Positions 17,540 to 26,623 of a stretch of 64,000 nucleotides of DNA are shown in pieces. The notes under the pieces are model-generated. The model saw only the letters and a list, made by a program, of their open reading frames with translations. It was not told where the DNA came from and did not search any database. The position numbers were made by a program, and so were the translations under genes. Source of the DNA: Rhizobium leguminosarum bv. viciae USDA 2370 (lineage in GTDB: Bacteria > Pseudomonadota > Alphaproteobacteria > Rhizobiales > Rhizobiaceae); NCBI RefSeq assembly GCF_002008365.1, contig NZ_MRDL01000001.1, positions 62,001 through 126,000 on the forward strand, written 5' to 3'. Position 1 is the stretch's first letter. The number at the start of each line of letters is the position of its first letter.

Positions 17540-18925
17540 TTGACGTTACGACACCAGATCATCGCATTGGCGATCGTTCCGCTCGTCATTTCGATCCTTG
17601 CGATCACCACCTTCATCACATGGCAATCGGCAAACCTCGCCAAGAACAGCATCGACACGTTCGAGCAGAACATGCTGAAGACCAAGGAAGCCGAGATCCT
17701 CAACCTGACCAATCTTGCCCTGTCCGCCATCCAGACGATCTATGACAATGCCGGTTCTGATGACGAAGCCGCCAAGCAGCAGGTGGCGGCGATCCTGACC
17801 TCGCTCGATTACGGCAAGGACGGATATTTCTTTGTCTACGATTACGACGGCAACAACATCGTCCATCCGCGCCAGAGTTTCCGCCATGGGCATAATTGGC
17901 TCGACCTTACCGACCCGGATGGCGACAAGGTCATTGCCGAACTGATCGCCACGGCAAGAGCGGGCGGGGGTCTGCATCAGTACAAATGGCAGAAGCCATC
18001 GACCGGACAGATCGCCGACAAGCTCTCCTTCGTCGTCAGTCTCGACAAATGGCACTGGGTCGTCGGCACCGGCGTTTACCTGGATGACGTCTTTGCCCAA
18101 AGTGCCGCCGCCAACGCCGGGATGCGCGCCAACATAAGACGGACCTTCGTCATCGTCGCGCTGATCGCCGTGCCTTCGGTGCTCGTCGTTTTCACGACCT
18201 GCATGCTGCTGACGTTCCACGAGCGGCGTATGGCCGACAGCCGGCTCAAGGCGCTGACACAGCGGGTCATCGATACGCAGGAAGAAGAGCGCGCACGGCT
18301 GGCGCGCGAGTTGCACGACGGCATTTCCCAAAATCTCGTCGGCGTGCGCTATGCGATGGATCTTGCCGGCCGTAAAGTCAGAACCAATGTCGACGATGCG
18401 GCTGTCACCATTGACCGCGGTGTCGAAGCGCTGAACAGCGCCATTAAGGAAATCAGGCGGCTGTCGCACGATCTGCGCCCGCGCGTGCTGGACGACCTCG
18501 GCCTGACGGCTGCTCTCGAGGCGCTGTGTTATCATTTTGCCGAGCGGACGGGGATCGAGACGAAAATCGACGCTTCGGGCTTCACCGACACGCTGAAGGC
18601 CGAAGCCAATACCGCGCTTTATCGCGTCGCACAGGAAGCGTTCAACAATGTCGAGCGGCACTCGGGCGCCTCCCGGCTTACGGTCAAGCTCTGGAGCGAC
18701 GGCGGCCGGGCCCGCATGACTATCACAGACAACGGCAGTGGCTTCGACGGCATCAAGGAGGGGGTCTCCGGCAGATCAGGTCTCGGCCTGCGCAACATGC
18801 AGGAGCGGATGGCCCACTTCCGCGGCCTGCTGTTGATCAACAGCAGCGAGACCGGGACGACGCTGACGGCGATGATGCCGAAATCGGCCAATCGTCCCGC
18901 CGACCAGCAGGCTGAAGCCGCATGA
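17540..18925 (+). CDS. mctS: Sensor histidine kinase MctS-like (single Cache domain, NarX-type kinase)
   Basis: A 461-residue membrane kinase. A first membrane segment at about residues 7-28 is followed by a periplasmic single-Cache domain (about 30-195, with GKDGYFFVYDYDGNNIVHP and KWHWVVGTGVYLDDV), a second membrane segment near 200-222, a HisKA_3 domain with RLARELHDGISQNLVGVRYA (phospho-acceptor His near 259), and a HATPase domain with NGSGF and GRSGLGLRNMQERM. The start is TTG with GGGAGGAA upstream. It overlaps the response regulator by four bases. The mctS-mctR-mctP arrangement matches the R. leguminosarum monocarboxylate system, where MctSR activates mctP. Confidence 0.88.
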   Translation: MTLRHQIIALAIVPLVISILAITTFITWQSANLAKNSIDTFEQNMLKTKEAEILNLTNLALSAIQTIYDNAGSDDEAAKQQVAAILTSLDYGKDGYFFVYDYDGNNIVHPRQSFRHGHNWLDLTDPDGDKVIAELIATARAGGGLHQYKWQKPSTGQIADKLSFVVSLDKWHWVVGTGVYLDDVFAQSAAANAGMRANIRRTFVIVALIAVPSVLVVFTTCMLLTFHERRMADSRLKALTQRVIDTQEEERARLARELHDGISQNLVGVRYAMDLAGRKVRTNVDDAAVTIDRGVEALNSAIKEIRRLSHDLRPRVLDDLGLTAALEALCYHFAERTGIETKIDASGFTDTLKAEANTALYRVAQEAFNNVERHSGASRLTVKLWSDGGRARMTITDNGSGFDGIKEGVSGRSGLGLRNMQERMAHFRGLLLINSSETGTTLTAMMPKSANRPADQQAEAA

Positions 18926-19566
18926 CGGAACGCCCGAAAATCAGGGTGCTCTTGATCGACAATCATCCGCTGGTACTGGACGGGTTGAAGGCCGTGCTCG
19001 AAACATTCGAGCATATCGAAGTTGCCGGAACGGCCGGGCTTGCTCAAACAGGTCTCGAGATCGGCCGGCAAGTCCTGCCGCAGGTCGTGCTGATGGACAT
19101 CAACATGCCGAAGCTGAGCGGCATCGATGCAATCGAATTGTTCAGGAACGAACTTCCCCAGGCGCGGGTCGTGATGCTCTCCATGCATGACAGCCGCGAG
19201 TATATTTCCTCCTCGGTCATGCATGGCGCTGCCGGTTACATCCTGAAGGACGTTTCGACCGACGAGATCGTCTCGGCCATCGAGACCGTGGCAGGTGGGG
19301 GGACATATTTCTCGTCCGGCGTGTTCGACGCGCTGATGGGCGAACGCGCCGAGGAGGGGAGCGATCCGCTGACGCCGCGCGAACGCGACATTCTCGGGCT
19401 GATCGTTGCCGGCAGGAGCAATAAGGAGATCGCCGACGTGCTCGGGATAACCTCCGCCACGACGGAAACCCATCGCAAGAACCTCAAGAGGAAGCTCGGC
19501 ATCACGACCACGGCGGGCCTCATCCGCTACGCGCTCGATCACGGCATCGTCTCGAAAGTCGGGTAA
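18922..19566 (+). CDS. mctR: LuxR/NarL-type response regulator MctR-like
   Basis: A 214-residue two-domain regulator. The receiver domain (about residues 8-122) has VVLMDINMPKLSG with the phospho-acceptor aspartate near 59 and the conserved lysine in GYILKDVS. The C-terminal LuxR helix-turn-helix reads LTPRERDILGLIVAGRSNKEIADVLG. The start codon overlaps the kinase stop (ATGA). It should bind upstream of the downstream symporter genes and activate them, as shown for mctR in R. leguminosarum; here this rests on synteny. Confidence 0.88.
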   Translation: MTERPKIRVLLIDNHPLVLDGLKAVLETFEHIEVAGTAGLAQTGLEIGRQVLPQVVLMDINMPKLSGIDAIELFRNELPQARVVMLSMHDSREYISSSVMHGAAGYILKDVSTDEIVSAIETVAGGGTYFSSGVFDALMGERAEEGSDPLTPRERDILGLIVAGRSNKEIADVLGITSATTETHRKNLKRKLGITTTAGLIRYALDHGIVSKVG

Positions 19567-19570
19567 ATCT

Positions 19571-19594
19571 AGCCTACCCACTTCTGGGTAGGCT
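19571..19594 (+). terminator. Hairpin directly after the mctR-type gene
   Basis: Perfect ten-base arms (AGCCTACCCA / TGGGTAGGCT) enclose a CTTC tetraloop, five bases after the response-regulator stop codon. No T-run follows. It separates the two-component genes from the transport genes, which suggests that mctP has its own promoter. Confidence 0.6.
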
Positions 19595-19692
19595 CCGGCA
19601 TTTCGGTGGCGCGCCCATCTTGTGAGGACAAAATCAACGCCATAGGACTCCATCCACGGCTGGCCAAGTGCGAGCCGTTGGGAGGAATTCAC

Positions 19693-19767
19693 ATGTATTA
19701 CATCAGCTTTCGATCGGTCGAAAAACCTCAAGCGACCCGAACCCGGCCTGCCGCGGCCGCCGGCTGA
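19693..19767 (+). CDS. Possible 24-residue leader peptide before the DUF3311/mctP genes
   Basis: An ATG preceded by an excellent ribosome site (GGGAGG seven bases upstream) opens a 24-codon frame, MYYISFRSVEKPQATRTRPA and onward to a TGA, 70 bp before the DUF3311 start. No family is recognised. It could be a leader peptide, a relic, or a strong ribosome site by chance. The strength of the site is the only support. Confidence 0.25.
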   Translation: MYYISFRSVEKPQATRTRPAAAAG

Positions 19768-19837
19768 CAGACCTGCCTTCCACGCCGACAACTGGAACAT
19801 GGCGACCGCCGTCGCGGCGCCTGAAAGGTATTCCGAC

Positions 19838-20035
19838 ATGGAAAAACCACGTAGCAAGGCAGCGCTGTGGCTGCTCATCATTCCGTACATAGGTCTGCTC
19901 TGGCCGCCCTTCTACAATGTCCGCGAGCCGTCGCTTTTCGGCTTTCCGTTCTTTTACTGGTATCAGCTTCTCTGGGTGCCGATCACTGCGACGCTGACCT
20001 GGATCGCCTATCGGAGCACCCGCCATGACGACTGA
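19838..20035 (+). CDS. DUF3311 small membrane protein, partner of the MctP symporter
   Basis: A 65-residue protein with two membrane segments: KAALWLLIIPYIGLLWPPFYN and PFFYWYQLLWVPITATLTWIAY. This is the DUF3311 pattern, found just upstream of sodium:solute symporters of the MctP and related types and comparable to the small DUF485-type partner of acetate permeases. The start at 19838 follows GAAAGG; an in-frame ATG at 19799 would add 13 residues with no ribosome site. It overlaps the symporter gene by 11 bases. A role in symporter assembly or activity is inference. Confidence 0.85.
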   Translation: MEKPRSKAALWLLIIPYIGLLWPPFYNVREPSLFGFPFFYWYQLLWVPITATLTWIAYRSTRHDD

Positions 20036-21500
20036 CATCAACGGCACGGCGCTTGCCGTCTTCATCTTCTTTTTCGCGCTCGTCACGGTCATGGGCTTCG
20101 TCGCCAGCCGCTGGCGCAAGCCCGAAACGCTGGCCCATATCGATGAATGGGGCCTCGGCGGACGCAACTTCGGCACCTGGATCACCTGGTTCTTGGTCGG
20201 CGGCGATTTTTATACCGCCTACACCGTGATCGCCGTCCCGGCGCTGGTCTATACTGTCGGAGCCTACGGCTTCTTTGCGCTGCCATACACCATCGTCGTT
20301 TACCCCTTCGTCTTCATGGTCATGCCGATGCTGTGGAAACGCGCCAAGGATTTCGGCTATGTAACGGCTGCCGACGTCGTTCACGGTCAATACGGATCGC
20401 GCAGTCTCGAACTCGCCGTGGCGGCAACGGGCGTCATCGCCACCATGCCGTATATTGCCCTCCAGCTCGTCGGCATGACGGCGGTCCTGAAGGCGCTCGG
20501 GCTGCATGGCGAGTTGCCGCTGGCGATCGCCTTCATCGTGCTGGCGCTCTACACCTACTCCGCGGGTTTGCGCGCACCGGCGCTGATCGCCTTCGTCAAG
20601 GACATCATGATCTATATCGTCGTGATCGCGGCCGTCGCACTGATCCCGTCGAAACTCGGAGGCTACGCCAACGTCTTCGCCTCGGCCGATGCGGCCTTCC
20701 AGGCCAAGGGTTCCGGCAACCTGCTGCTCGGCGGCAATCAGTATGTCGCCTATGCCACGCTCGCTTTGGGTTCGGCGCTTGCGGCCTTCATGTATCCGCA
20801 TACGCTGACGGGCATCTTTGCCTCCAACAGCGGCAAGACGATCCGCAAGAATGCGATCATGCTGCCCGCCTATACGCTACTGCTCGGCCTTCTGGCGCTG
20901 CTCGGCTATATGGGGCATGCCGCCAACCTGAAGCTCGACAGCGCCAATGACGTTGTTCCCACGCTGTTCAAGACGCTGTTTTCAGGCTGGTTCTCCGGCT
21001 TCGCCTTTGCGGCGATCGCTATCGGCGCGCTGGTGCCGGCAGCGGTGATGAGCATCGGTGCCGCCAATCTCTTCACCCGCAATTTCTGGAAAGCCTATGT
21101 CGACCCCGGCGTCAGCGATGCGGGTGAGGCCAAGGTTGCAAAGATCACCTCGCTCGTGGTGAAGATCGGTGCGCTTCTCGTCATCATCTTCCTGCCGACG
21201 CAGTTCGCACTCGACCTGCAGCTGCTCGGCGGCATCTGGATCCTGCAGACGCTTCCGGCGCTGGTCTTTGGCCTCTATACCAATTGGTTCCGCGCACCCG
21301 GTCTGCTTGCCGGCTGGTTCGTCGGCTTCGGCGGCGGTACTTTCCTCGTCTGGGATGCCGGTTGGAAGCCTTTGCATCTGATCAGCCTCGGCGGCGAACC
21401 CTTCACCGTCTACACGGGACTCCTGGCGCTTGCGGCAAACATAGGCGTTGCGGTTGTTGTCAATGCCCTGCTTCCAGTCAAGGCTCCGGCTCGGGCATAA
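20025..21500 (+). CDS. mctP: Monocarboxylate/alanine symporter MctP (SSS family)
   Basis: A 491-residue protein with about thirteen membrane segments. Sodium:solute symporter landmarks include EWGLGGRNFGTWITWFLVGGDFYTAYT near residue 45 and ALGSALAAFMYPHTLTGIFASNSGKTIRKNA near residue 245. With the upstream two-component genes and DUF3311 gene it matches R. leguminosarum MctP, reported to take up alanine, lactate, pyruvate and related short monocarboxylates and to need MctSR for expression. Coupling to protons rather than sodium was suggested for that protein. Confidence 0.88.
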   Translation: MTTDINGTALAVFIFFFALVTVMGFVASRWRKPETLAHIDEWGLGGRNFGTWITWFLVGGDFYTAYTVIAVPALVYTVGAYGFFALPYTIVVYPFVFMVMPMLWKRAKDFGYVTAADVVHGQYGSRSLELAVAATGVIATMPYIALQLVGMTAVLKALGLHGELPLAIAFIVLALYTYSAGLRAPALIAFVKDIMIYIVVIAAVALIPSKLGGYANVFASADAAFQAKGSGNLLLGGNQYVAYATLALGSALAAFMYPHTLTGIFASNSGKTIRKNAIMLPAYTLLLGLLALLGYMGHAANLKLDSANDVVPTLFKTLFSGWFSGFAFAAIAIGALVPAAVMSIGAANLFTRNFWKAYVDPGVSDAGEAKVAKITSLVVKIGALLVIIFLPTQFALDLQLLGGIWILQTLPALVFGLYTNWFRAPGLLAGWFVGFGGGTFLVWDAGWKPLHLISLGGEPFTVYTGLLALAANIGVAVVVNALLPVKAPARA

Positions 21501-21508
21501 GATTCAAA

Positions 21509-21538
21509 TGCGAAGGGCAGCAAACGCTGCCCTTCGCA
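21509..21538. terminator. Hairpin between convergent mctP and chemoreceptor genes
   Basis: Twelve-base perfect arms, GCGAAGGGCAGC and GCTGCCCTTCGC, enclose an AAAC loop. The hairpin starts nine bases after the mctP stop and lies about 50 bp from the end of the convergent chemoreceptor gene. A short A/T flank on each side is consistent with bidirectional termination. Confidence 0.75.
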
Positions 21539-21590
21539 AAATCATGCCGCTTTGGCGTTCCAGCATAGACTGGAGGGAAATCAGGGCGAC

Positions 21591-23558
21591 TTAAAACTCT
21601 TCCCAATCGCCGGCCAATGCCGCATTCCCATTCGTCTGGAACGACTTACTCACTTTGGCAACCATCTGGCGCGCAGGCGAGGGCGCCGGTTGAGCATGTG
21701 GCGCCGCGGCAGCGGGCTGCGCTACGCGCTTCGGTGCCACCGCTCCGCCAATGTTGAACTGGCCCAGCAGCTGGAACAGCGCGTCGGCTTCCTTGGCCAG
21801 GTTGTGGGCGGCCGCTGTGGCTTCTTCCACCATGGCGGCGTTCTGCTGCGTGCCCTGATCCATCTTGTTGACAGCGGTATTGATCTCTTTCAGCCCCGTC
21901 GCCTGCTCTTGCGAAGCGCCGACGATGGCCCCCACATTGCCGTCGACCTGCTGTACCTGCTCTGCAATCTCTTTCAGCGCCTTTCCGGTCTCGCCAACCA
22001 GGGCAACGCCGCTTTTCACGTGGCCATTCGAAGCGTTGATGAGTTCCTTGATTTCTTTTGCCGCCTTGGCGGAACGTTGCGCCAGCTCGCGCACTTCCTG
22101 AGCGACGACGGCAAAACCCTTGCCTGCCTCACCGGCGCGGGCGGCTTCGACGCCGGCATTGAGCGCAAGCAGATTGGTTTGGAACGCGATTTCATCGATG
22201 ACGCCGATGATGCTGCCGATTTCGGTGGCGGAGGATTCGATCTTGCCCATGGCATCGACCGCATCCCGAACGACGCTGCCCGAGCGCTCCGCACTGTCCT
22301 TCGTCTTGCGAACGAGTTGGCCGGCTTCCTGAGCCTTGTTGCTCGAGTCGGCAACGGTGGTCGTGATCTCTTCCAGGGCAGCGGCGGTTTCCTCGACGGA
22401 GGCTGCCTGCTGTTCGGTCCGCTTGGCGAGATCGTCGGAGGCGGAGCGGATTTCCTGTGCACCGGCCGCGATGGCGCTGGCGTTCTGGGCAACCTTCTGC
22501 ATGGCGGCACGGAGCTTTTCGACTGCAGAATTGAAGTCGGCTCTGAGCTTTTCGAGAGAGGGAATGAACGGAGTGCCGATCTGCTGTGTGAGGTCGCCGT
22601 CAGCCAGCGCCTGCAATGCATCGCCAAGCTGGCCGACAGCCTTGTCCGTCTGCTCGGCAAGGGTGCGGCGTTCATCGGCATCCTGTTCGAGGCGATGCCG
22701 CTCCGACACGGCTCTCTTCGCCTCGGCGTCAGCTTCCCGTTCCGCCTTTGCTGAAATTGCGTCGCGCAGCCCTGCTACCGCCCGTGCAAGCTTGCCGATC
22801 TCGTCGCCCCGCGCTTCGAGGCGACGATCGCCATCAAGATTGCCCTCGGCCATTGCTTTCAGCGAAAGCTGAAGTTTTGCCAGCGGGCCGACGATCGTGC
22901 GTGCGGTGACGGCGGCGGCAACCAGTGAAAGAACAGCCGCAATGCCGAGCGCGGTCAGCGCCAATGGCTTGAAGCCGCTTGCCGTGCTGCGAACCTCGCC
23001 GCCAATCGATTTGTTCAGCGCTTCCTGATAGTCGATGAATTTGTTGATGGCGCCAAGCCAGGCAACGAAGGCCGGTCGAGCCTGTTCGAGCAGGATCTTG
23101 CGGGCGGCCTCGCCGTCGCCCTTCTCCTGCAGTGCAATGATCTGGGCGACCAATGGATTGGTCTTCGCCTGGATGTCTGCAATCTCACCGAGAATGGTCT
23201 TTTCCTGTTCCGTCGCACCGGCCGGAGAGGCGACCATATCCGCCATGCGCTTTTCATTCTCGGCGTAAGAAGCTGCCAGCTTTTCGATCAATGCCTCGGC
23301 GGTCTTCCGCTCATCGGCAGACGTCACCAGAGTGACGTCGCGGATGGCAATCGCCCGATCATGCACGCTGCCGCGATAGTTGATAGCAAACCGCTGCTTC
23401 ACGCTGTTGACGTCGTTGATGGTTCCAAGCTTATCGTTGATCTGCGCAACTTTTTCCGTCGAATAGGTGGTCAAGCCGACCATCAGCAATAGGAGAACGC
23501 TGAAGCCAAGCGCCAAGCGCGCCACAACCCCGAAACTCATGGTATTCTTCATATGCAC
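21591..23558 (-). CDS. Methyl-accepting chemotaxis protein
   Basis: A 655-residue chemoreceptor. The first membrane segment spans about residues 11-30, a periplasmic helical-bundle sensor about 31-195, and the second segment about 200-220; a HAMP domain follows ([26 protein letters not shown]). The cytoplasmic signalling tip carries [44 protein letters not shown] near residues 455-500. It ends in GDWEEF, a CheR/CheB-tethering pentapeptide. It is convergent with mctP and alone in its transcription unit. The ligand is unknown. Confidence 0.95.
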   Translation of the reverse strand: MHMKNTMSFGVVARLALGFSVLLLLMVGLTTYSTEKVAQINDKLGTINDVNSVKQRFAINYRGSVHDRAIAIRDVTLVTSADERKTAEALIEKLAASYAENEKRMADMVASPAGATEQEKTILGEIADIQAKTNPLVAQIIALQEKGDGEAARKILLEQARPAFVAWLGAINKFIDYQEALNKSIGGEVRSTASGFKPLALTALGIAAVLSLVAAAVTARTIVGPLAKLQLSLKAMAEGNLDGDRRLEARGDEIGKLARAVAGLRDAISAKAEREADAEAKRAVSERHRLEQDADERRTLAEQTDKAVGQLGDALQALADGDLTQQIGTPFIPSLEKLRADFNSAVEKLRAAMQKVAQNASAIAAGAQEIRSASDDLAKRTEQQAASVEETAAALEEITTTVADSSNKAQEAGQLVRKTKDSAERSGSVVRDAVDAMGKIESSATEIGSIIGVIDEIAFQTNLLALNAGVEAARAGEAGKGFAVVAQEVRELAQRSAKAAKEIKELINASNGHVKSGVALVGETGKALKEIAEQVQQVDGNVGAIVGASQEQATGLKEINTAVNKMDQGTQQNAAMVEEATAAAHNLAKEADALFQLLGQFNIGGAVAPKRVAQPAAAAPHAQPAPSPARQMVAKVSKSFQTNGNAALAGDWEEF

Positions 23559-23656
23559 TCTCCCCTCGCGGTGAGGTTTGTTGGAAGGATGTCTCGCAGC
23601 CAGGATTGCTTGTCATATCTCGTTCGAATGCCGAGCCTCGGTATGTCTCCGAGTGC

Positions 23657-23685
23657 ATTCCGACAGGCACCCCTGTGCCCGGAAT
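23657..23685 (-). other. Hairpin in the chemoreceptor 5' region
   Basis: Outer arms ATTCCG/CGGAAT and inner arms GGCAC/GTGCC form a bulged stem about 100 bp upstream of the chemoreceptor start. It may be a leader structure or an operator. There is no direct evidence for function. Confidence 0.3.
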
Positions 23686-24056
23686 CGCGCTTGAGATACG
23701 GAACATCCGTCAAAGCAATAAAAGCCGATTTCATGCGAAGTTCGGGTGCCTGACCCGCCATCATGGCGGAGGTGACGAGCCTAAAGAACGTCGCCCCGAT
23801 GTCTAAAAAAAATTAGAGGAATTTATTTTAGAGAGTGTAAACGGAGCCGACGGAGCATGCTATATCGCCATATCTGGATAGCATTTGCGCTTTTCGGACG
23901 GACTATTTGAGGAGCGCTCTCCCGGTGGTTGCGAAATCCGCGGACTCCCCTGCGCAACAAGGCTCTGCGGCTTACCTGCGACTACGCGACGCCGTCCTGG
24001 CATCGGGCCGTGATTTGCTGAAAGGTCTCGGCAACGGCATGAATTGCAGCTGCGGT

Positions 24057-24079
24057 GCCGGAGCGTCGGCGCTTCCGGC
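24057..24079 (-). terminator. Hairpin after the SsuD-like gene
   Basis: GCCGGAGCG and CGCTTCCGGC pair with a single bulge around a TCGG loop, immediately after the SsuD-like stop codon on the minus strand. It has no clear T-run and is probably the 3' end of the second sulfur operon. Confidence 0.45.
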
Positions 24080-24080
24080 T

Positions 24081-25151
24081 TTAGCTGCGTAGCAGCGGAA
24101 GTAGCTGATCGCCCTGCCGCTTGATTTCGGAGAGATACGGCGTGTCGGACAGCACGAAATGGGTGATGCCGAGATCCTGGTATTTGCGCAGCGAGCGGGC
24201 GACGTCTTCCGCCGAGCCGACCAGCCAGGTGGTGCCGGCGCCGCCGCCGCCGAACTTGCCCGGGGCGGTATAGAGGTTGTCGTCGAGGACGTCGCCGCGC
24301 TCATGCAGATCGAGCAGCCGCTGCTGGCCGACGGCGAGCGCGCGCTGGTGATCGTGCCAGCCGCTGCCCTTGCTTCTGGCCATCTCGGCGACCTTCGCCT
24401 CGGCATCGGCCCAGGCCTGTTCGGTGGTGTCCCGGACCAGTGTCGTTATCCGCAGTCCGAATTCCAGCGGCGGGAGGTCGCGGTCCAGCTCCCTGCTCAG
24501 CGCCTTGAGCCGCGCGATCCGTTCGCGGACACCATCGAGCGGCTCGCCCCAGAAGAGCTGGACATCGGCCTCGGTGGCGGCCACCCGCTCTGCCGCTTCC
24601 GAGGCACCGCCAAAATAGAATTTCGGGTGCCGACGATCGCCGCGGACCTGGATGCGCGGCACCACGGTAGAGTCGGCAACCCGGAAGTGCTCACCCGCCG
24701 AAGTGACATTGTCCTCGGTCCACAGTCTGCGGACCAGCCGCATGAACTCCTTGGTGCGGCCGTAGCGATGCGCCTGATCGCCCTCGCTGTCGCCGTAGGC
24801 AGCCAGATTGTCCTTGCCCGACACGATGTTGATCCGCACCCGGCCGCCCGTCAGGTGGTCCAGCGTCGACGCCGCGGACGCGAAGTTTGCCGGTCGCCAA
24901 TAGCCCGGGCGGATCGCAATCAGCGGCTCGAAGGTGGTGGTCCGGGCGGCAAGTGAGGCCGCGACGGTGAACGTGTCGGGACGGCCCCAACCGGTGCCGA
25001 TGAGCGCGCCCTTCCAGCCATGTTCCTCCAGCGCCCTTGCGTGGCTGGTCAGCGTATCCAGGCTGTTGTGGTTCTCGACAGCGGAATCGCCGCGATGACC
25101 GGCTTTGACGTCGTTGGGAATATACCAGAGAAATTCGGAATTATTGCTCAT
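24081..25151 (-). CDS. ssuD: FMNH2-dependent alkanesulfonate monooxygenase, SsuD-like
   Basis: A 356-residue luciferase-like monooxygenase. It opens with EFLWYIPN and contains GWKGALIGTGWGRPDTFTVAASLAARTTTFEPLIAIRPG, LDHLTGGRVRINIVSGKD and KFYFGGASEAAERVA, all characteristic of SsuD. SsuD cleaves alkanesulfonates to aldehyde and sulfite with FMNH2 from a reductase (SsuE), not seen here. The start at 25151 removes a basic, non-homologous N-terminal extension of 53 residues. It is the last gene of a five-gene unit with a second monooxygenase and an ABC importer. Confidence 0.9.
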   Translation of the reverse strand: MSNNSEFLWYIPNDVKAGHRGDSAVENHNSLDTLTSHARALEEHGWKGALIGTGWGRPDTFTVAASLAARTTTFEPLIAIRPGYWRPANFASAASTLDHLTGGRVRINIVSGKDNLAAYGDSEGDQAHRYGRTKEFMRLVRRLWTEDNVTSAGEHFRVADSTVVPRIQVRGDRRHPKFYFGGASEAAERVAATEADVQLFWGEPLDGVRERIARLKALSRELDRDLPPLEFGLRITTLVRDTTEQAWADAEAKVAEMARSKGSGWHDHQRALAVGQQRLLDLHERGDVLDDNLYTAPGKFGGGGAGTTWLVGSAEDVARSLRKYQDLGITHFVLSDTPYLSEIKRQGDQLLPLLRS

Positions 25152-25209
25152 GCATGCTGCAGTTCTGTGTGATTGGAACAAGGAAACCAGGGGGAAGCCC
25201 CCTGGGAAA

Positions 25210-26586
25210 TCATACGGCCGCCTGCACCTTTTGCTGCTGCCCCGCCTGAACCACAAAGCCATTCGGCGGGCGCTGAAGGCCCAAGTTCTCCCGCAGCGTC
25301 GTGCCTTCATATTCGTGCCGGAACAGACCGCGCTTGCGCAGGATCGGCACGACCTGATCGACGAAATCGGTCAGAGCGGTGGGCAGGATCGGCGGCATGA
25401 TGTTGAAGGCGTCGGCCGCACCATTCTCAAACCAGCTCTGCATCGCATCGGCGATCTGCTCGGGCGTTCCCACAACCGTCCGATGGCCACGAGCGGTGGC
25501 GACCGCCAGATAGAACTGGCGCAGCGTCAGATTGTTGCGCGAGACCAGATCGGAAACCAGCTTGAGGCGGCTTTTGTTGAGTTCGGTATTTTCAGGCAGG
25601 GGAGGGGCGGGATCGTCCAGCGAGTAGCCGGAAAGGTCAACTCCCTTGTAGTGGCGGGCAAGGATATTCCAGGCGATGGAGGGATGAACGAGCGATTGGA
25701 TATGGTCGTAGTTCGCCTGGGCTTCCGCTTCCGTCCCGCCGAGAACAGGGAATATGCCGGGACTGATCAGCAGTTCGTCCGGCCGGCGTCCATAGCGGGC
25801 CAGCCGCCCTTTGACGTCGGAATAGAATTCCTGCGCATCCTCGAAGGTCTGGTTGGCGGTAAAGATCATCTCGGCCGTGCGGGCGGCAAGTTCGCGCCCC
25901 GGTTCGGATGCCCCGGCCTGCACGATAACAGGATAGCCCTGAACCGGACGGCCGACGTTGAGCGGACCGGCCACCGAGAAGAATTTGCCCTTGTGATCGA
26001 CGAGATGCACCTTGTCAGGATCGAGATAGACCCCGCTTTCCTTGTCGCGGATGAAGGCATCGTCCTCATAAGAATCCCACAGGCCCTTAACCAGGTCGAC
26101 GAATTCCTCGGCCCGCTCATAACGATCGGCATGGGCGGGATGGCCTGCGATTGAAAAATTCTTCGAAACATCCGCGCCTGTCGTGACGACGTTCCATGCG
26201 GCGCGGCCCTTGGAGATATAATCCAGCGACGCGAACCTGCGGGCGAGGAGGTAAGGGTCCTCGTAGGTCGTCGATGCCGTGGCGACGAAGCCGATATGTT
26301 TGGTCACCTGGGAGAGCGCGGCCCAAAGGGTCAGAGGCTCGAAATGCGCGCCCTGGGCGGTGCGGCGAAGCGCTTCCGGGTCCTTGGCGCGGTCCCATCC
26401 AGCCGGACTGTCGGCGACGAAGACGAGATCGAATTTGCCGCGTTCGGCGGTCTGCGCAAGCTCGCGGTAGTGATCGATATTGAGGCCGGCATCGGCCTGC
26501 GCCTCCGGATGACGCCAGGCGGCAATATGATGGCCGGTCGCCATGATGAATGCGCCAAGCCGCATTTGCCTTTTCGATGTGCTCAT
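25210..26586 (-). CDS. LLM-class flavin-dependent monooxygenase (NtaA/DmoA/DszA family)
   Basis: A 458-residue protein of the same family as the monooxygenase at 6149 in this window. Shared stretches include RLGAFIMATGHHIAAWRHPEAQ at the start, STTYEDPYLLARRFASLDYISKGRAAWNVVTTG, and the RDKESGVYLDP region. Members oxidise sulfones, dimethyl sulfide, nitrilotriacetate and similar compounds with reduced FMN. Together with SsuD it would widen the range of organosulfur compounds desulfonated. It lies between the SsuD-like gene and the ATPase gene on the same strand. Confidence 0.9.
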   Translation of the reverse strand: MSTSKRQMRLGAFIMATGHHIAAWRHPEAQADAGLNIDHYRELAQTAERGKFDLVFVADSPAGWDRAKDPEALRRTAQGAHFEPLTLWAALSQVTKHIGFVATASTTYEDPYLLARRFASLDYISKGRAAWNVVTTGADVSKNFSIAGHPAHADRYERAEEFVDLVKGLWDSYEDDAFIRDKESGVYLDPDKVHLVDHKGKFFSVAGPLNVGRPVQGYPVIVQAGASEPGRELAARTAEMIFTANQTFEDAQEFYSDVKGRLARYGRRPDELLISPGIFPVLGGTEAEAQANYDHIQSLVHPSIAWNILARHYKGVDLSGYSLDDPAPPLPENTELNKSRLKLVSDLVSRNNLTLRQFYLAVATARGHRTVVGTPEQIADAMQSWFENGAADAFNIMPPILPTALTDFVDQVVPILRKRGLFRHEYEGTTLRENLGLQRPPNGFVVQAGQQQKVQAAV

Positions 26587-26623
26587 TGGCTTATCTCCAG
26601 ATCAAACTGAACTGTTGCGGATG

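Larger units (their letters stand above)
23559..24080. other. 522-bp intergenic region upstream of the chemoreceptor
   Basis: No gene is supported; the frames on either strand are short and shadow-like. It holds the 3' hairpin of the sulfur cluster (24057-24079), an AT-rich block at about 23805-23840, and a strong stem at 23657-23685 in what would be the chemoreceptor leader. No known riboswitch could be matched. Confidence 0.5.

Noticed and set aside
23559..24080. Possible riboswitch or small RNA upstream of the chemoreceptor
   Set aside because: There is one bulged stem and an AT-rich block, but no match to c-di-GMP, SAM or other known riboswitch cores that I could trace by eye. It is kept only as an unexplained region.
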